DNA of 64,000 bases from Chrysomallon squamiferum (GCA_012295275.1 CM022665.1:45548595-45612594), one strand, 5' to 3'; positions 13,059 through 26,284 are shown, numbered from the stretch's first letter. Translations and numbers: made by a program. Notes: generated by a model from the letters alone, not told the origin.

Positions 13059-13738
13059 TTGTATATAGTGTATACAGCAAGAACAGCATCTCTTCTCACA
13101 TAGGAATGTCTGTGTTCAAGACATTGGTGGATGGCTGTCATAAGAGGTTCTACAAGTTCTGGTTCTTTCAGCTTGCAAAGCAATCTCAATGTCAACCCAC
13201 GAATGAACCCATTTGGATGTTGAAGATCGTACTGAAAAAAATAATGACGACCATCATGCAAATTCCATTTATATATTTTTACTGTTAAAATTTACATGTT
13301 ATTTCTTATTGTAAAAATACTTAGTTGAGCATTTAAAAATGTTTAATTGTAGAAAATCTATAATTTCAAAAATCTGAACACCACATTTTAAATTCACCTG
13401 TACATTTGTTGCCTTTGTCACAGAAATAATAGACAAAACCAGAAAGTTATCAAAACTGATAGAAATAAACCGAAGAAAATGAGTATGTTGATTTTTAGAA
13501 ATGAAAAATGTTTCCAGTCCCAGTTGTACTAGATGGGAGGATATTAACAGTTTATAAGATTTTGGTTTTAACAAGAAAAAGTGAGAGGAACAAGGGAGAT
13601 AATACTGTAATAGTTCAAATGAGCTCAACAAGAGTACAAATACTTACCTAACTTTTGCTGTAGCTGCATTTCCAACAAAGGTTTTGTATCCATTAGGAGA
13701 TTAATCAAGATATAGCAAGGCTGATCTGCCACAGACAT
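13059..13738 (-). pseudogene. COPB1: COPB1 N-terminal exons 1 and 3, unit A
   Basis: Exon 1 (13648-13738) starts with ATG and reads MSVADQPCYILINLLMDTK with donor TTAG|gtaagt, matching the start of coatomer beta. The acceptor before the 5' UTR part (ctttacag) is visible. Exon 3 (13059-13231) reads [20 protein letters not shown], then [20 protein letters not shown], a HEAT-repeat segment, and ends in phase 2. The exon for roughly residues 31-97 should lie between them. Only 416 bp separate the two and nothing there matches it, so this copy is probably dead. Both exons read openly, so decay is recent or a functional gene has the same sequence elsewhere. Confidence 0.8.
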
Positions 13739-14381
13739 TTCTGCAGTTTTTCTGTAAAGATGTAATTGATATATTCTATCACAAGTTGGAAAAATCTCAT
13801 AAAATTGAAAATAAAAATTATTTACAATCTGAATTGCAGTATTTTTGTGAATGTTGAAATATTTTCATGAAATATTGAATGAAAATTACTGAGAAAGAAA
13901 GTTACATGACTTAGTGATAGAATTATAACGTTTTCTAGGGCAAGTTAGGTATTGCTGTGGGTTAATCAGAAATGTTAGGGCACCAAGGCAAACATTTCCT
14001 TCAAAGTAGAGGCAACAAGGGAAACCCACATGTGTGATAATTAAACAAACCCTCCAAATAGACTAATCATATCCCTTTATGATAATTTCACCATAATGGA
14101 ATCAGTGTGCCATTTCTTTTTGATTGTGTCAGTAATGCAGTAATGAACCAAATATAAAAATCTTGTGAAGTGATAGCATGAACACCATTTCATGCAAAAC
14201 AGAAGTTATCATTAACTTATTAGTATCAACATGATTTGCTGCTGCACTAAAATAATTTATATATATATATAGATAGATATATATATAAAGAAGTATATAT
14301 GTTTATCTCTTTTTTATATTCTAATCAACCATTTCCTGGGATGGATCTGTCTTTACAGAAGTGCAGACTCATCTTACTTAC

Positions 14382-14519
14382 CTTGATGGCAGTGGGTGCA
14401 TTGGACAGAGTTACAAGAGTCCCTGCAGCCTCGTAGCGCACAGCTGGACTCGATGAATTCAGCAGATTGTAAATACAGCGGATGAAGCGGGCACGCTCAG
14501 CTGGATTAGCGTGACAAAC
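14382..14519 (-). pseudogene. COPB1: COPB1 exon 6, intact copy
   Basis: A 138-nt, phase-0 exon with proper acceptor and donor encodes 46 residues beginning [20 protein letters not shown] and ending [12 protein letters not shown]. This is almost the vertebrate coatomer beta segment residue for residue. It is the best preserved COPB1 exon in the array, but its neighbours are broken or missing. Confidence 0.88.
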
Positions 14520-14866
14520 CTGAAAACAGTTGGATTACTCATTTTTATTACCATTATCTACTTAAATAATCATGAATGAATGAAATACCGTTTTTTTAAA
14601 AAGCCCTTTTTTCTTGTTTTTTTTCTTTGAATAATGATTATTTGAGAAAGCGAATCTGCTATCATAACCCTATTGGCTGTTTCAATCAACTAGCAGCAAG
14701 GGAATTTTTATATGTACTTTCCCAGAGACAGGAATATGCATAGTGGCCTTTAATTTGCTCTGAGGAACAAGAGGCACACTAAAGAGGCCTGATTGTGTCA
14801 TGTGTTGTAACCAGGAAATATAGTCCACTCCTGTATAAATAAAATGTATATAAACAACTAAACTAA

Positions 14867-14959
14867 CTTGTAAATAAGTTCTACAGTAACAAGTTGCAAA
14901 ATATCACCAAATGACGTCACTTGGTCAATGCAGCTGCTGAGATAATTTAAAGCCCTTTC
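14867..14959 (-). pseudogene. COPB1: COPB1 exon 5, unit B
   Basis: A 93-nt exon reads [19 protein letters not shown] then [12 protein letters not shown]. As at 6791-6883 the donor has lost one G, so correct splicing to exon 6 would lose frame. The same lesion in two units suggests it was present before one of the duplications. Confidence 0.85.
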
Positions 14960-15601
14960 CTGAAAAGGTAAACAAGATTAAACTAAATATTTAGCATTCT
15001 CTGTGTATTCAAGTAGGTGTACATGTGTAAATATTTACAAATGAGTGTAAGTAGAAATGTGTGTGCAGTGTGTACATGTATATATGCAAGTATGAATATA
15101 TATATTCATATCTGCATGTATATTTTGTATATATGTATTAACTGTATGTATGTGTGTTACAAAGTATATGTATATAGATATATGTGAACAAAATATATGT
15201 ACACATCTGGGGTAGAAATGTACTACCTGACCATTGATGAAATATTATTAAATTTGTCTTTTTAAATGTTTTATTATTAACTTTCTGCAATACAAATAGT
15301 GTGTGTGTGTATGTGTGTATAGAGAAAATAGAATGAAAATAGAAATTATCATGTCTGATAAAAAATGAAAAAATTGTTTTTGTTTTCTTAAATGTCTAAT
15401 AATTGAATTTTCTGCAAAAAAATATAAAAACACTATAAAACAAAAAAAACAGAAAAAAAAAAAAAATTCTTGATTTAAAAAAACAAAACAATTCTATCTG
15501 ATGATGTGAAAGGAAGAAAAGAAAAATGCTTCTAATACACATTCTGGACAACAAAACAATAATATTCTATTGTGGCCAATTTCTCACTTTTTTCTACTGA
15601 C

Positions 15602-15714
15602 CTGAACAACATGGATGAGCATCATCAATGCATTTCTTTTACAAGACATGTCTTGTTCACCATCAAGAAAATTAGCTATCAGCTCTGGAGCATCTGGGAT
15701 GAGGAAATCAAATT
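15602..15714 (-). pseudogene. COPB1: COPB1 exon 4, unit B
   Basis: The reverse strand reads [20 protein letters not shown] then [14 protein letters not shown]|gtcagt, matching the segment after exon 3. No AG acceptor is found at the expected phase before the conserved residues, so the 5' border is approximate and the exon may not be spliceable. Confidence 0.8.
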
Positions 15715-15763
15715 TCATAAAAAACATGTATATATAAATGCATAATTCATTATTTCAGACACA

Positions 15764-15765
<2 letters not shown>

Positions 15766-15802
<37 letters not shown>
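15766..15802. repeat. (CA)n microsatellite
   Basis: About 18 CA units between the two COPB1 exon 4 copies. Confidence 0.95.
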
Positions 15803-15804
<2 letters not shown>

Positions 15805-16117
15805 ACAGGTCAACTGTTTCACTTGCTGTAAGATTGATAATAAATAAAAGTTATTTGAAGTACAGAAACTGGCATCTCACCATCCTGAAAAAACAAAATT
15901 TAAAAAAAAAAAAAAAAGAAAAGAAAAAAGGTTTCAGTTAAGAGTAAGTGCAGAAATGGGTCATTTTGGAAATATCATGCATACTTGTGATGGTTTATAA
16001 GAAAACCAAGTATTTTTTCTAATTTTCTAACAAACAGGTCTTGCCATTTAGGGAGAATTAAAAAAAATTATACTTTTTAAATATTTATAATTTTGTGAAA
16101 GTTATTTTTCTACTGAC

Positions 16118-16178
16118 ATGATCTGCATGGATGAGCATCATGAATGCATTTCTTTTAACAAGACATGTCTTGTTCACC
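16118..16178 (-). pseudogene. COPB1: Second, truncated copy of COPB1 exon 4
   Basis: It repeats the [17 protein letters not shown] part of exon 4 about 450 bp away from the better copy. An extra T after the TGT codon creates TAA. The 5' half is missing. Confidence 0.75.
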
Positions 16179-16580
16179 ATAAAAAGGTTTTATCTGTCAG
16201 CTATAGAAAAAAGATTGCACAGATATACTGCTTTATATAATATCTTTTATAATATCACATGCATTTCTTTTTATCTGTAATGTGAAATGTAATAAAGCAG
16301 TTAGCCCAATACAAAAAAAACATTACTCAGTTTTTGGTGAGTCATAGAAGAGAGATTGGAGAGATATACATTTTGTAACATGTTCAGTGTATTTCATTGT
16401 ATCTATATGAAACAGGAACATTCCACTGGTGTTAATACTCCTCCAGTGTTCATCTCGTATATTACAATAAATGCTGTGAGCAGATGTATCTGATCATCAA
16501 AAACAGTCATTTAAAGTACTCGAAAGCAAAGACAGTTGTGGCTGCTAAATTGTTGCTTTGTGACACACGTTACATCTGAA

Positions 16581-17098
16581 ATGGCTGAAAGCAGACAACA
16601 GGTATGCTTCTAGGTAGAATTAAAAAAAAAAAAAAAAAACTTGTAAATGTTTAAAATTTTCTCGGTTACAGGACAAATTTTGTTTTAGCACTTTAAGAAA
16701 GACTTAGTTTTAGTTTTACATTCTAATTCAGTACTGACTGTTGCTTTTGTTTCAGGGTGGAAAATTGAAATTGTTCTTGGAAAAAACTGAAGTTACCATA
16801 CGTATCAAATGGTTGGATGTAGAAATTGATCATCTCTGTGTGGTTTTCTGTAAAGAAAGAAGAATCCTACTTTCTTGTTTATTTCTCTTCACTCTTCTGG
16901 AGAGAAGTTACGTATCTCTCATGATGTTGGTACATACAGAAAAATATTGTGTATGGATTGAAAAAGACAGATCATTGTCAAATGTTCAATGTATGCTCAA
17001 GTTCAGTAGAAACACTGAGTGAAGGTACGTTTTAGATGTGTGATTTTAAAGTTAATTAAAGAAAGTAAAAGATTGATATTAACCTCATCCATTTATTT

Positions 17099-17134
<36 letters not shown>

Positions 17135-19570
17135 TATTATTATTCATTTAAGGTGTACAACCAGAACAGACAGTTACTCTGCCTGAAGGACATGATGTGT
17201 CCAAAGTATGAGTATTACTTCAATCTGTGAAGATTTGATGAAGTAAGAACTATTACTAACTCAAATAGTACAAAGAAAACTATATATTGAAAGATCTCTC
17301 AAAAATATAAATTATATTAACTAATTATTTATTCATAGAGACTAAAATGCAATCAAATATATATATAGTATTTTAATTATTTTTGAGTTCCATATTAAAC
17401 TAGAATTTGTTTTTTGTTTAATGTTCTTTGATTCAGATCACTTCCTTTCAATCATTTTATGATATATTTCATATTCACAATGTCAAAATGTTCTTATTTT
17501 AATTTTGAAAGTGATTATTTATATAATTTATTTTTTATTTTATTTTTTTGTGGATCCAGAGGTTTTGCAATCAGAGGACAATGCAGGAAAATAACGTTCA
17601 AACTGGAAGGATCTTTTTTTGTCAGGATGTACTTATTGTCATACAACATCCTGAAAGTAATCCACAGGATGAAAAATTCATATTTGGGCTTTTAACACAT
17701 CATCCATTGAAATTGAAAAGCATTTTTACCAAGTGAAAATCAAAAGCCAAAATGTATATTTTTGAAAGAACATATTTTGTACATATCATGATTTTATAAC
17801 AGGGAATCGACAGAAAAATCCTTCGAGCCAAAACCCTGGTCACGTTCAGAAGAACAATTGAAATCACCAGGTTTGTATTTTAATTTAGATTTTCTTTATA
17901 TCTGCAATAATATATTTCCTTTTATTCTTTATAATTGGAAACATCTATTTTTTTAAGTCACTGGGACTAAAGAATCTTTTGACTGCATTAGCTGTTTCAA
18001 TATTTAATTACAAACCTTAGCCTTTTTGTACTCAGTACAAACTGGTAGTCTCAACATTTTTAAAAAAATAGGATAAAAAAAACAAATCAAAAATAGAAAT
18101 CATTTACCTTAACTCAAGTATGCTTTTACTGTTAAGAACTATTTGGGAAAATATGCATTTATGGTAGTTATCATCTTTGATACATTCAGCCTCTTTAAAA
18201 TCATGAAATGTTTTACTATTTTCATCCAGTTATTTTGAAAACTACAAAGAAAATGACAAATATACTCTTTATTTAAGAAATAAGAGTATATTTGTCATTT
18301 TCTTTTGCACAACTGCCTGTGGCTCAAACCAGAGAAACAATTAACACATGTTGTTATAATGACTCATACCAGGATGATGTACACAAGAAAGGTGATATTT
18401 CAGACACAGATGAATGAAGTGTCTTGAAAACTGTTAGTCACTGGACAGGCAGAAAAGAAAATTAGCCCAGTGGACTACTGGGGTTAGAATTCAATATTGA
18501 TATACAAGTCAAGATCTGAATAAAAAAATTCCACTAGAATGGAAAGCTGAAAGGCATTTTTGGTTAAACAAATGAAATGAAACTGTTCCATGATGGATAC
18601 AACACAACAAACAGCTTTAATATCAAGTTGCTACTGACTTTAATGACAACAAAATATTACACCATCAGCTATTAATTAAAAATTAATGACAGGCCTGTTT
18701 TTTTTGTATGTCGTTTTTAAAATGTTTATCAGAGCTTACACATTGATAAAATACATGATAAATCATAAATGAAAATATACTGATTCTTAATTATAGTAAT
18801 TAATTATTACCAATTTGTGAATGTTAAGTATACCTACTTATTAACATCAATGAATAATGTAAACATAAAAAAAACTTCATTCCTTTTTGTTTTTTCAGAG
18901 ATGACAAGAAGTGAATTAAACACACTAATGGAAAAAGCCAGCAATTTTGCGCGAGGAAAACCAATGTACAGACTAACACACTTGTTCAGGAACAAACATC
19001 GTTCATATTTTGACAACATTTTGAAAACTGATGGAATAATGAAGACACGCCGTAAAGATTACAATGGTGACCCTGCTTCCTGTATTAATGGAACCATTGA
19101 TGGTTTGTTCTTCAGTGCATTTTTAAATCCAGTCACAAAAAAAGCAGCAAATGTTTCCCCTTTTGGTCCCAGACGCATCAACATTACTACTAAAATCATA
19201 CTCAATGAAAATACCAACATGTATTTTGCAGACTTTTACTGTTTTCCTGTCTGTGAAAATAAAAAAATATCATTATGTCACTGTGGTTGTCACAGAAAAA
19301 GATTCAATGACAGACAAGTTCTGCAAAAACAAGCTTTTGCCACTGGATCCATCAAACAACCCATTCATAAAAGTGTGTGAAAATGGAGTAGAAGTGAAAG
19401 AAGATCCAACTGCAGAGGTGTTTTATACAAAAAATATAAAAATTCCATCACCAGAACAGGGAAATGCTGAAATCTATTATGAAGATATTGATGTTATAGG
19501 TAAAGGTGGAAGTAAAATGTACGGTATACCAAAAGACAGTTCATGCCGTATTTGTTCAATAAATAGATAA
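16581..19570 (+). pseudogene. PHYHIPL: PHYHIP-like copy B, disabled
   Basis: The five-exon plan of copies A and C is recognisable. Exon 1 is 16581-16601, exon 2 starts at 16756, exon 3 lies near 17155, exon 4 near 17553 and the last exon starts at 18899. There are several lesions. One base is missing in exon 2 (near 16859, the KEES region). Exon 3 reads into a TGA. The exon 4 acceptor is GTG where copy A has GAG. Exon 4 has several small deletions. In the last exon two bases are missing near 19260 (ENKK region), so the reading frame changes in the middle of the PHYHIP domain. The two halves of the last exon still read as long open frames. Flanks and introns match copy A closely, so this is a duplicated pseudogene, not a retrocopy. 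Confidence 0.88.
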
Positions 19571-19870
19571 GCTGTTAATTTATGCTTGAATTTGTTAACT
19601 GTTCAAAACTTCTACTTAAGGATTCTACATTGTGAAGTATTTACTGAAGTTACTGATATCACCATGTTGTATTGTATCTGTAATCAATTTGGTTTTATTA
19701 ACATTTCATGTCAGACAACAGGCCTCAAGCCAAGTTGGATTTTAAGAAAACTGACTTATTTCTCATGTCTGGGTAAGGAAATGTTTTAAAAATATATAAT
19801 GATGCTAAAAGTTGGAATTTATTCAGTTGTGTTTTCACTGATTGCAACAAAGCACCTATAAAAACAAATA

Positions 19871-20518
19871 ATGAAAAAAGCCAAGAATTTTGCACAAGGA
19901 AAAGAAATGCACAGTCTAACACATTTGTTCAGGAACAAAGATCGTTCATATTTTGAGAACATTGAGAACAATTGTGAAGGAACAATGAAGAAATATCGTA
20001 AACATTACAATGGTGACCCTGCTTCCTGTATTAATGGAACCATTGATGGTTTGTTCTTCAGTGCATTTATAAATCCATTCACAAAAGGACCAGCAGATAT
20101 TTCCCCTTATGGTCCCATACGCATCAACATTCCTGCTAAAAAGATCCTCAATGAAAATACCAACATGTATTTTGCAGACTTTTACTGTTTTCCTGTCGGT
20201 GAAAATAGAAGAAAGTATCATTATGTCACTGTGGTTGTCACAGAAAGAGATTCAATGACAGACAAGTTCTGCAACAACAAGCTTTTGCTACTGGATCCAT
20301 CAAACAACCCGTTCATAAAAGTGTGTGGAAATGAAGTAGAAGTGAAAGAAGATCCAACTGTAGAGGTGTTTTATACAAAAAAAATAAAAATTCCATCACG
20401 AGAAGAGGAAAATGATGAAATCTATTATGAAGATATTGAAGTTATAGGTGAAGGCAAAAGTAAAATGTACGGTATACCAAAAGACAGTTTATGCCGTATT
20501 TGTTCAAAAAATAGATAA
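19871..20518 (+). pseudogene. PHYHIPL: Orphan terminal exon of a PHYHIP-like gene (B')
   Basis: A 215-codon open frame corresponds to all but the first few codons of the PHYHIP-like last exon (KNFAQGKEMHSLTHLFRNKD, later NMYFADFYCFPVGEN, ending CRICSKNR). It begins inside what should be the 3' flank of copy B. Flank sequence up to AAAACAAATAAT joins directly to exon sequence, skipping the splice acceptor and the MTRSEL codons. No exons 1-4 accompany it. It is uninterrupted, so it could still be read as an alternative end for copy B, but no acceptor or promoter is evident. Origin by duplication of about 0.95 kb is the simplest reading. Confidence 0.8.
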
Positions 20519-22483
20519 GGTACGAATTTATGCTTGAATTTGTTAACTGTTCAAAACTGTTTTACTTAATGATCCCACATTGTGAAGTATTTACTGAAGT
20601 TACTAATATGTTATATTGTATCTATAATCAATTTGGTTTTATTAACATTTCATGTCAGACAACAGGCCTCAAGCCAAGTTGGATTTTAAGAAAACTGACT
20701 TATTTCTCACGTCTGGGTAAGGAAATGTTTTAAAAATATATAATGATGCTAAAAGTTTGGGTTTATTCAGTTGTGTTTTCACTGATTGCAACAAAGCATC
20801 TATAAAAACAAATAATCACATAAAAACAAGTTAATTTGAACTATTCAGATACACTGCACATATGCATATAGTAACTGTCACTTAAAGATAGGCTTGTAGG
20901 CAGATGAAAATTAATAAGAAGTTTGTACATGATAAATCCTAGTTTACCAATAGTAAATATCTTATTCTTGAAATATTTATACATGCACTTGTATCTGATG
21001 TACACTTTATAAATTTAATGTTGACTTGTATATACTTTCATCAACAATGAGGTCTGCATCAACATATTTTTTTTCAAAGTTTCTTTCTACACATGTAAAT
21101 GTTTCTTTAAATACATTCATACGAACTCCTATGATTGAATGTTGTTATTAGCAATAGTTAGCTTTTTTCTTAACCTTTTGTTCTAAATGTAATTCATGGA
21201 TTCAAGGACAAAGAATATCAGAATCAAACCATTTCAGCATGCAAGTTATTTTTCAGTTGCAAAAATAATCACAATTTTATATTTTTATATTAACTGCAAC
21301 ACAGGCAAGTAATCTAAATAAATGTCATGCTCATATTAATTACAAATCTAAATACAGAACAAATTTAAATATTTTTATATACTTGTATAAATAATATTTG
21401 TTATTTTAATAGAATGTGTCTGTAATTGTATATTGTATACTCTCTGACTTGTGGCAACTAATATTTTAATGACAGCCATGCTGGAGGAAAGATTTTTGTT
21501 TTCTTGTAGCTTTGTTTTGTAAAAAAGAACTAAATTGTGAACAAGATCACATTTCACTTTGACTTTAGAAACTTTCAGTCTTCTGAAAACATGTCCCTGT
21601 TTTTACAAAGCAATGCTAACTTCACTTGATACAGTTACTGAGTGAAGTCATAAAGCAGAAAGTCATTTCCTCAACACTTTGCTACACTTTTATAAGATGT
21701 TTTATTTTCTAATGGACTTCTCAAAACTTTTTCTCACTGAATAAGATAACAAACCCTGTTCACTGATTTTATTTTGTAAATAATATATTTCTCATCTGTT
21801 CATAAATTACTTGATCAGTCATTTAACTATGTTTAATGACTTTAGTGTGTGACACAATTTATTTAGTTGATAATCATTGTTCTAACTGATATTTGTGGTA
21901 ATGGTGAATAAATAATAGTAAAATGTGAACATTTACTTGTGTTATTTGTCTAGGTTAGAATAATAAAACAAAGATCTGATACAGATTAAGTAGCATTAAT
22001 CAATTATTTCACAACTGTCATTTAAAAGAATTTTATTTATTTAATTTTCTTAATTTTCTATGTATATTTTTTTCTTTGCTAGCTAATACTGTATGCTTGA
22101 TATTATTAGATAAATATTTCGGCTAATGTAAGTTTATGTGTTGTTTGCTTTATCTGTTAAACCAAAATCCACTAATCAAAATAATTTGGCTGAAATGAAG
22201 ATTTTTTTACAATGAATTATATGGATATTTGAGGTACATTTCTTTGTCTCTGGTATCATTTTATTTTTTCAAGAAATGATTGACCACATTTTTAAAACAA
22301 CAGATTCTAAATAAATAAAAAAACGAAAAGTCATTGCTTTACAGCCACAAATGTCTTGAGAAGAATTTTACAACCAGTTCATTGCAGAGTTTATAGTATG
22401 AAATAATTTAATTTGTGGTGAGCATGAGGGTTAAGGGAAAACTACATTGAAAAAGACTGGCAAAGGTAAACATGTTCACCTAC

Positions 22484-22657
22484 CTGTATGTAGTGTATAT
22501 AGCAAGAACAGCATTTCTTCTCACATAGGAATGTCTGTGTTCAAGACATTGGCGGATGGCTGGCATAAGAGGTTCTACAAGTTCTGGTTCTTTCAACTTG
22601 CAAAGCAATCTCAATGTCGACCAACTGAATGAACTCAGTTGGATGTTGAAGATCGTA
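22484..22657 (-). pseudogene. COPB1: COPB1 exon 3, unit B, frameshifted
   Basis: It reads [11 protein letters not shown], then after one extra base continues in another frame with [20 protein letters not shown] and ends TTYR with a good donor (AG|gtaggt). It is 174 nt against 173 in unit A. Some residues (RRNAVLAIY) are closer to the vertebrate protein than those of unit A. The neighbouring exon 1 seen in units A and C was not found here. Confidence 0.82.
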
Positions 22658-23731
22658 CTGAAAAAAATAACATGACGACCATCATGCAAATTCTACTTAT
22701 ATATTTTTACTGTTAAAATTTACATGTTATTTCTTATTGTCAAAATACTTAGTTGAGCATTTAAAAATGTTTAATTGTAGCAAAACTATAATTTCAAAAA
22801 TCTAACACCACATTTTTAATTCACCTGTACATTTGTTGCCTTTGTCACAGAAATAATAGACAAAACCATAAAGTTATCAAAATTGATAGAAATAAACCGA
22901 AGAAAATGAGTATGTTGATTTTTAGAAATGAAAAATGTTTCCAGTCCCTGTTGTATTAGATGGGAGGAGATTAACAGTTGGAAAAATCTCAAAATGTAAA
23001 TAAAAATAGTGAACCCTCTGTTTTCTTTCCAACAATGCTTTCATTCCATTTAGAAAATTATTTACAATCTGAATTAGCAGCAGTTTTTTTGTGAATGTTG
23101 AAATATTTTCATGAAAAATCAAATTGAATGAAACCCTCTTTACTGAGAAAGCTTTCATTTTATTTAGAAAATTATTTACAATCTGAATTATTGAATGTTG
23201 AAATATTGAAATGAAATATAATGAAAATTACTGAGAAAGAAAGTTACAAAATTATTATACGACACTATTAGAGACAGAATTGTTTTTTAGGGCAAGTTAA
23301 GTATTGCCTTGGGTTAATCAGAAATGTTAGGGCACCAAGGCAAACATTTCCTTCAAAGTAAAGGCAACAAGGGAAACCCACATGTGTGATAATTAAACAA
23401 ACCCTCCAAATAGACCAATCATATCCCTTTATGATAATTTCACCATGATGGAATCAGTGTGCCATTTCTTTTTGAGTGTGTCAGTAATGCAGTAATGAAC
23501 CAAATATAAAAATCTTGTGAAGTGATAGCATCAACACCATTTCATGCAAAACAGAAGTTATCATTAACTTATTAGTATCAACATGATTTGCTGCTGCACT
23601 AAAATAATTTATATATATATGCATAGATATATATATAAAGAAGCATATATGTTTATCTCTTTTTTATGTTCTAATCAACCATTTCCTGGGATGGATCTGT
23701 CTTTACAGAAGTGCAGACTCATCTTACTTAC

Positions 23732-24308
23732 CTTGATGGCAGTGGGTGCATTGGACAGAGTTACAAGAGTCCCTGCAGCCTCGTAGCGCACAGCTGGACT
23801 CAATGAATTCAGCAGATTTTAAATACAGCGGATGAAGCGGGCTCGCTCAGCTGGATTAGCGTGACAAACCTGAAAACAGTTGGATTACTCATTTTTATTA
23901 CCATTATCTACTTAAATAATCATGAATGAATGAAATACTGTTTTTTAAAAAAGCCCTTTTTTCTTGTTTCTTTTCTTTGAATAAGGATTATTTAAGAAAG
24001 CAAATCTGCTGTCGTCACTATGTTGGCTATTTCAATCAACTAGCAGCAAGGAACTTTTTATATATACTTTCCCAGAGACAGGAATATGCACAGTGGCCTT
24101 TATATAATTAGCTGTGAGGAACAAGAGGCACACTAAAGAGGCCTGATTGTGTCATGTGTTCTAACCAGGACATTTAGTCCACTCCTGTGTAAATCAAAAC
24201 AATAAAATATATCTGAACAACTGAACTAACCTTGCAAATAAGTTCTACTATAAGAAGTTGCAAAATGTAACTTGGTCAATGCATCTGCTGAGAATTTAAA
24301 GCCCGTTC
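23732..24308 (-). pseudogene. COPB1: COPB1 exons 6 and 5, unit C, with a stop
   Basis: The exon 6 copy (23732-23869) has the same 138-nt length and splice sites as 14382-14519, but the Tyr codon in RCIYNLL is TAA instead of TAC. The exon 5 copy (24231-24308) is 78 nt instead of 93 and frameshifted, yet keeps the ancestral donor (AAG|gttag). No functional peptide can come from this pair. Confidence 0.85.
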
Positions 24309-24466
24309 CTGAAAAGGTAAAGAAGATTAACCTCAATTTTTAGCATTCTCTGTGTATTCAAGGAGATATACATGCACAAATATTTACAAATGAGCGTGTG
24401 TGTGTTTGCGTGTTCAGAGTACATGTATATATAAGTATAAACTATGTAATTGTGCGTATCTGTATG

Positions 24467-24477
<11 letters not shown>

Positions 24478-24504
<27 letters not shown>
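24478..24504. repeat. (TG)n microsatellite
   Basis: About 13 TG units, in the same relative position as the arrays near 4313 and 6970. Confidence 0.93.
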
Positions 24505-24506
<2 letters not shown>

Positions 24507-24952
24507 CACGCATCTGAAAGGTAGATCATTGATGAGATTTTTTTTTTTTGGGGAATGTCTAATAATTAACTTTCTGCAATACAAATAGTCAAGCACTATC
24601 ATACAAACAGAACTGAATGAAAAATAAAAATTTTAGATTAGAAAAAAAAAAAAAGCTTTTTCTATCTGATAATATCTCCCTTTCTAAAAGATTATTAGAA
24701 AGGGAGACAAAAAATAATACACACTGTTAACTAGTTCAGTGATTGTTGGGTTTTTAGCCATTTAAGATTTCAGAATGAACACCAACATTACCTCTAAACA
24801 AGTAGAAGAAACATGTACATATCAATGTATAATTCATTATTTTTCAATTATTTTACGCTCATACATGTATGAACAGTTCAAGTGTGTAACTTGCTCTAAG
24901 ACTGATAAATTACTTGAATTACAGAAAATTACACTTCCCCCCTCTGAAATAA

Positions 24953-24989
<37 letters not shown>

Positions 24990-25261
24990 TTTTAGTGAAG
25001 AGTAAGTGCAGTAAGGGTCATTTTTGGGTCAAAGAAATATCTCATTTATTTGTGATGGTTGATAAAACCAAATATTTTCTAACTTTCTAACAAACAGTGG
25101 TTTTGTAATTTAATCACTGAAGAAAAATGATTAACAAAATGTCCCCCCCCCAAAAAAAAAAGAAAATGTAAAAGAGAAAGAAAATTGAATTTGTGCACAT
25201 TTAGTACTGATATTTTTGGTAAGACACAGAAAAGAGATTAGAAAGATAAATTACTTTATGT

Positions 25262-25350
25262 GATACATTTTGCAATATGTTCAGTGGATTTCACTGCATC
25301 TGGAAGAAACTGGTAATAAAGTAGGTAACAATACAAATAAACTTTACTCA
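25262..25350. repeat. Single copy of the 130-bp unit, upstream of PHYHIP-like C
   Basis: Carries the ATATGTTCAGTGGATTTCA to GTAGGTAACAATACAAATAA core of the unit described at 4855-5090. Confidence 0.65.
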
Positions 25351-25774
25351 GCAGTTTATATGAAGGCTATAAATAGCAAGCATATAGTTTACCTGACACA
25401 GAGGTGACATAACACATTCCACTAGTGTTCATCTCATACAGAATTACATTTTTTTTAAAATTACATGTTTTTAAAAGAATGAGATAGATAATCTGTAATT
25501 AAATTTCACAATTGTTCCTGTGACAAAGGTAATTATCCATCAAAAGTATTAATTAATATTTTATGCTTCTCAGCTGATTTGATGTTTGGGAGCCTCGTTC
25601 GGCAAGTAGTATTTTTTTTTTAAGTTTGCTTTCTGCAACTTCCGCTAATAAACAGTTTGAGCGGTTAAATTTGAATAACAAGATAGGGTCAAGTAAGTAG
25701 TGTATGTAAAAGTATGCAAAAATAAAGACAACTGTGGCTTCTAAAGTGTTGCTTTGTGACACATTACATCTGAA

Positions 25775-26284
25775 ATGTCTACAAACATGCAACAGGTATG
25801 CTTTTAGAGAGATTAAAAAAAATATTATACTTGTAAATGTTTAAAATGTTCTCAGTTACATGACAAATTTTGTTTTACCACTTTAAGAAAGACTTAGTTT
25901 TAGTTTTACATTCTAATTCAGTACCGATTCTTGCTCTTGTTTCAGGATGGAGAACTGAAACTGTGCTTAAAGGAAACTCAAGTAACCATATGTGTCAAAT
26001 GGTCAGATGTACAAATTGATCATCTTTGTATGGTTTTCTGTAAAGAATCGGAGAATTCTACTTTCTTGTTTATTTCTCCTGACTCTTCTGGAGAGAAGTT
26101 ACATATATCTAATCATATTGGTACATACAGAAAAATATATGTGTATGGATTGCAAAAGACAGATCATTGTCAAATGTTCAACGTATGCTCAAGTTCAGTA
26201 GTAACACTGAGTCAAGGTACGTTTTAGATGTGTGATTTTAAAGTTAATTAAGACTGTAAAAGATTGTTATTAATTTCATCTCTA

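Noticed and set aside
13299-13631. 110-codon minus frame between COPB1 exons 1 and 3, tested as the missing exon 2
   Set aside because: No residue pattern matches coatomer beta residues 31-97; the interval is AT-rich intron.
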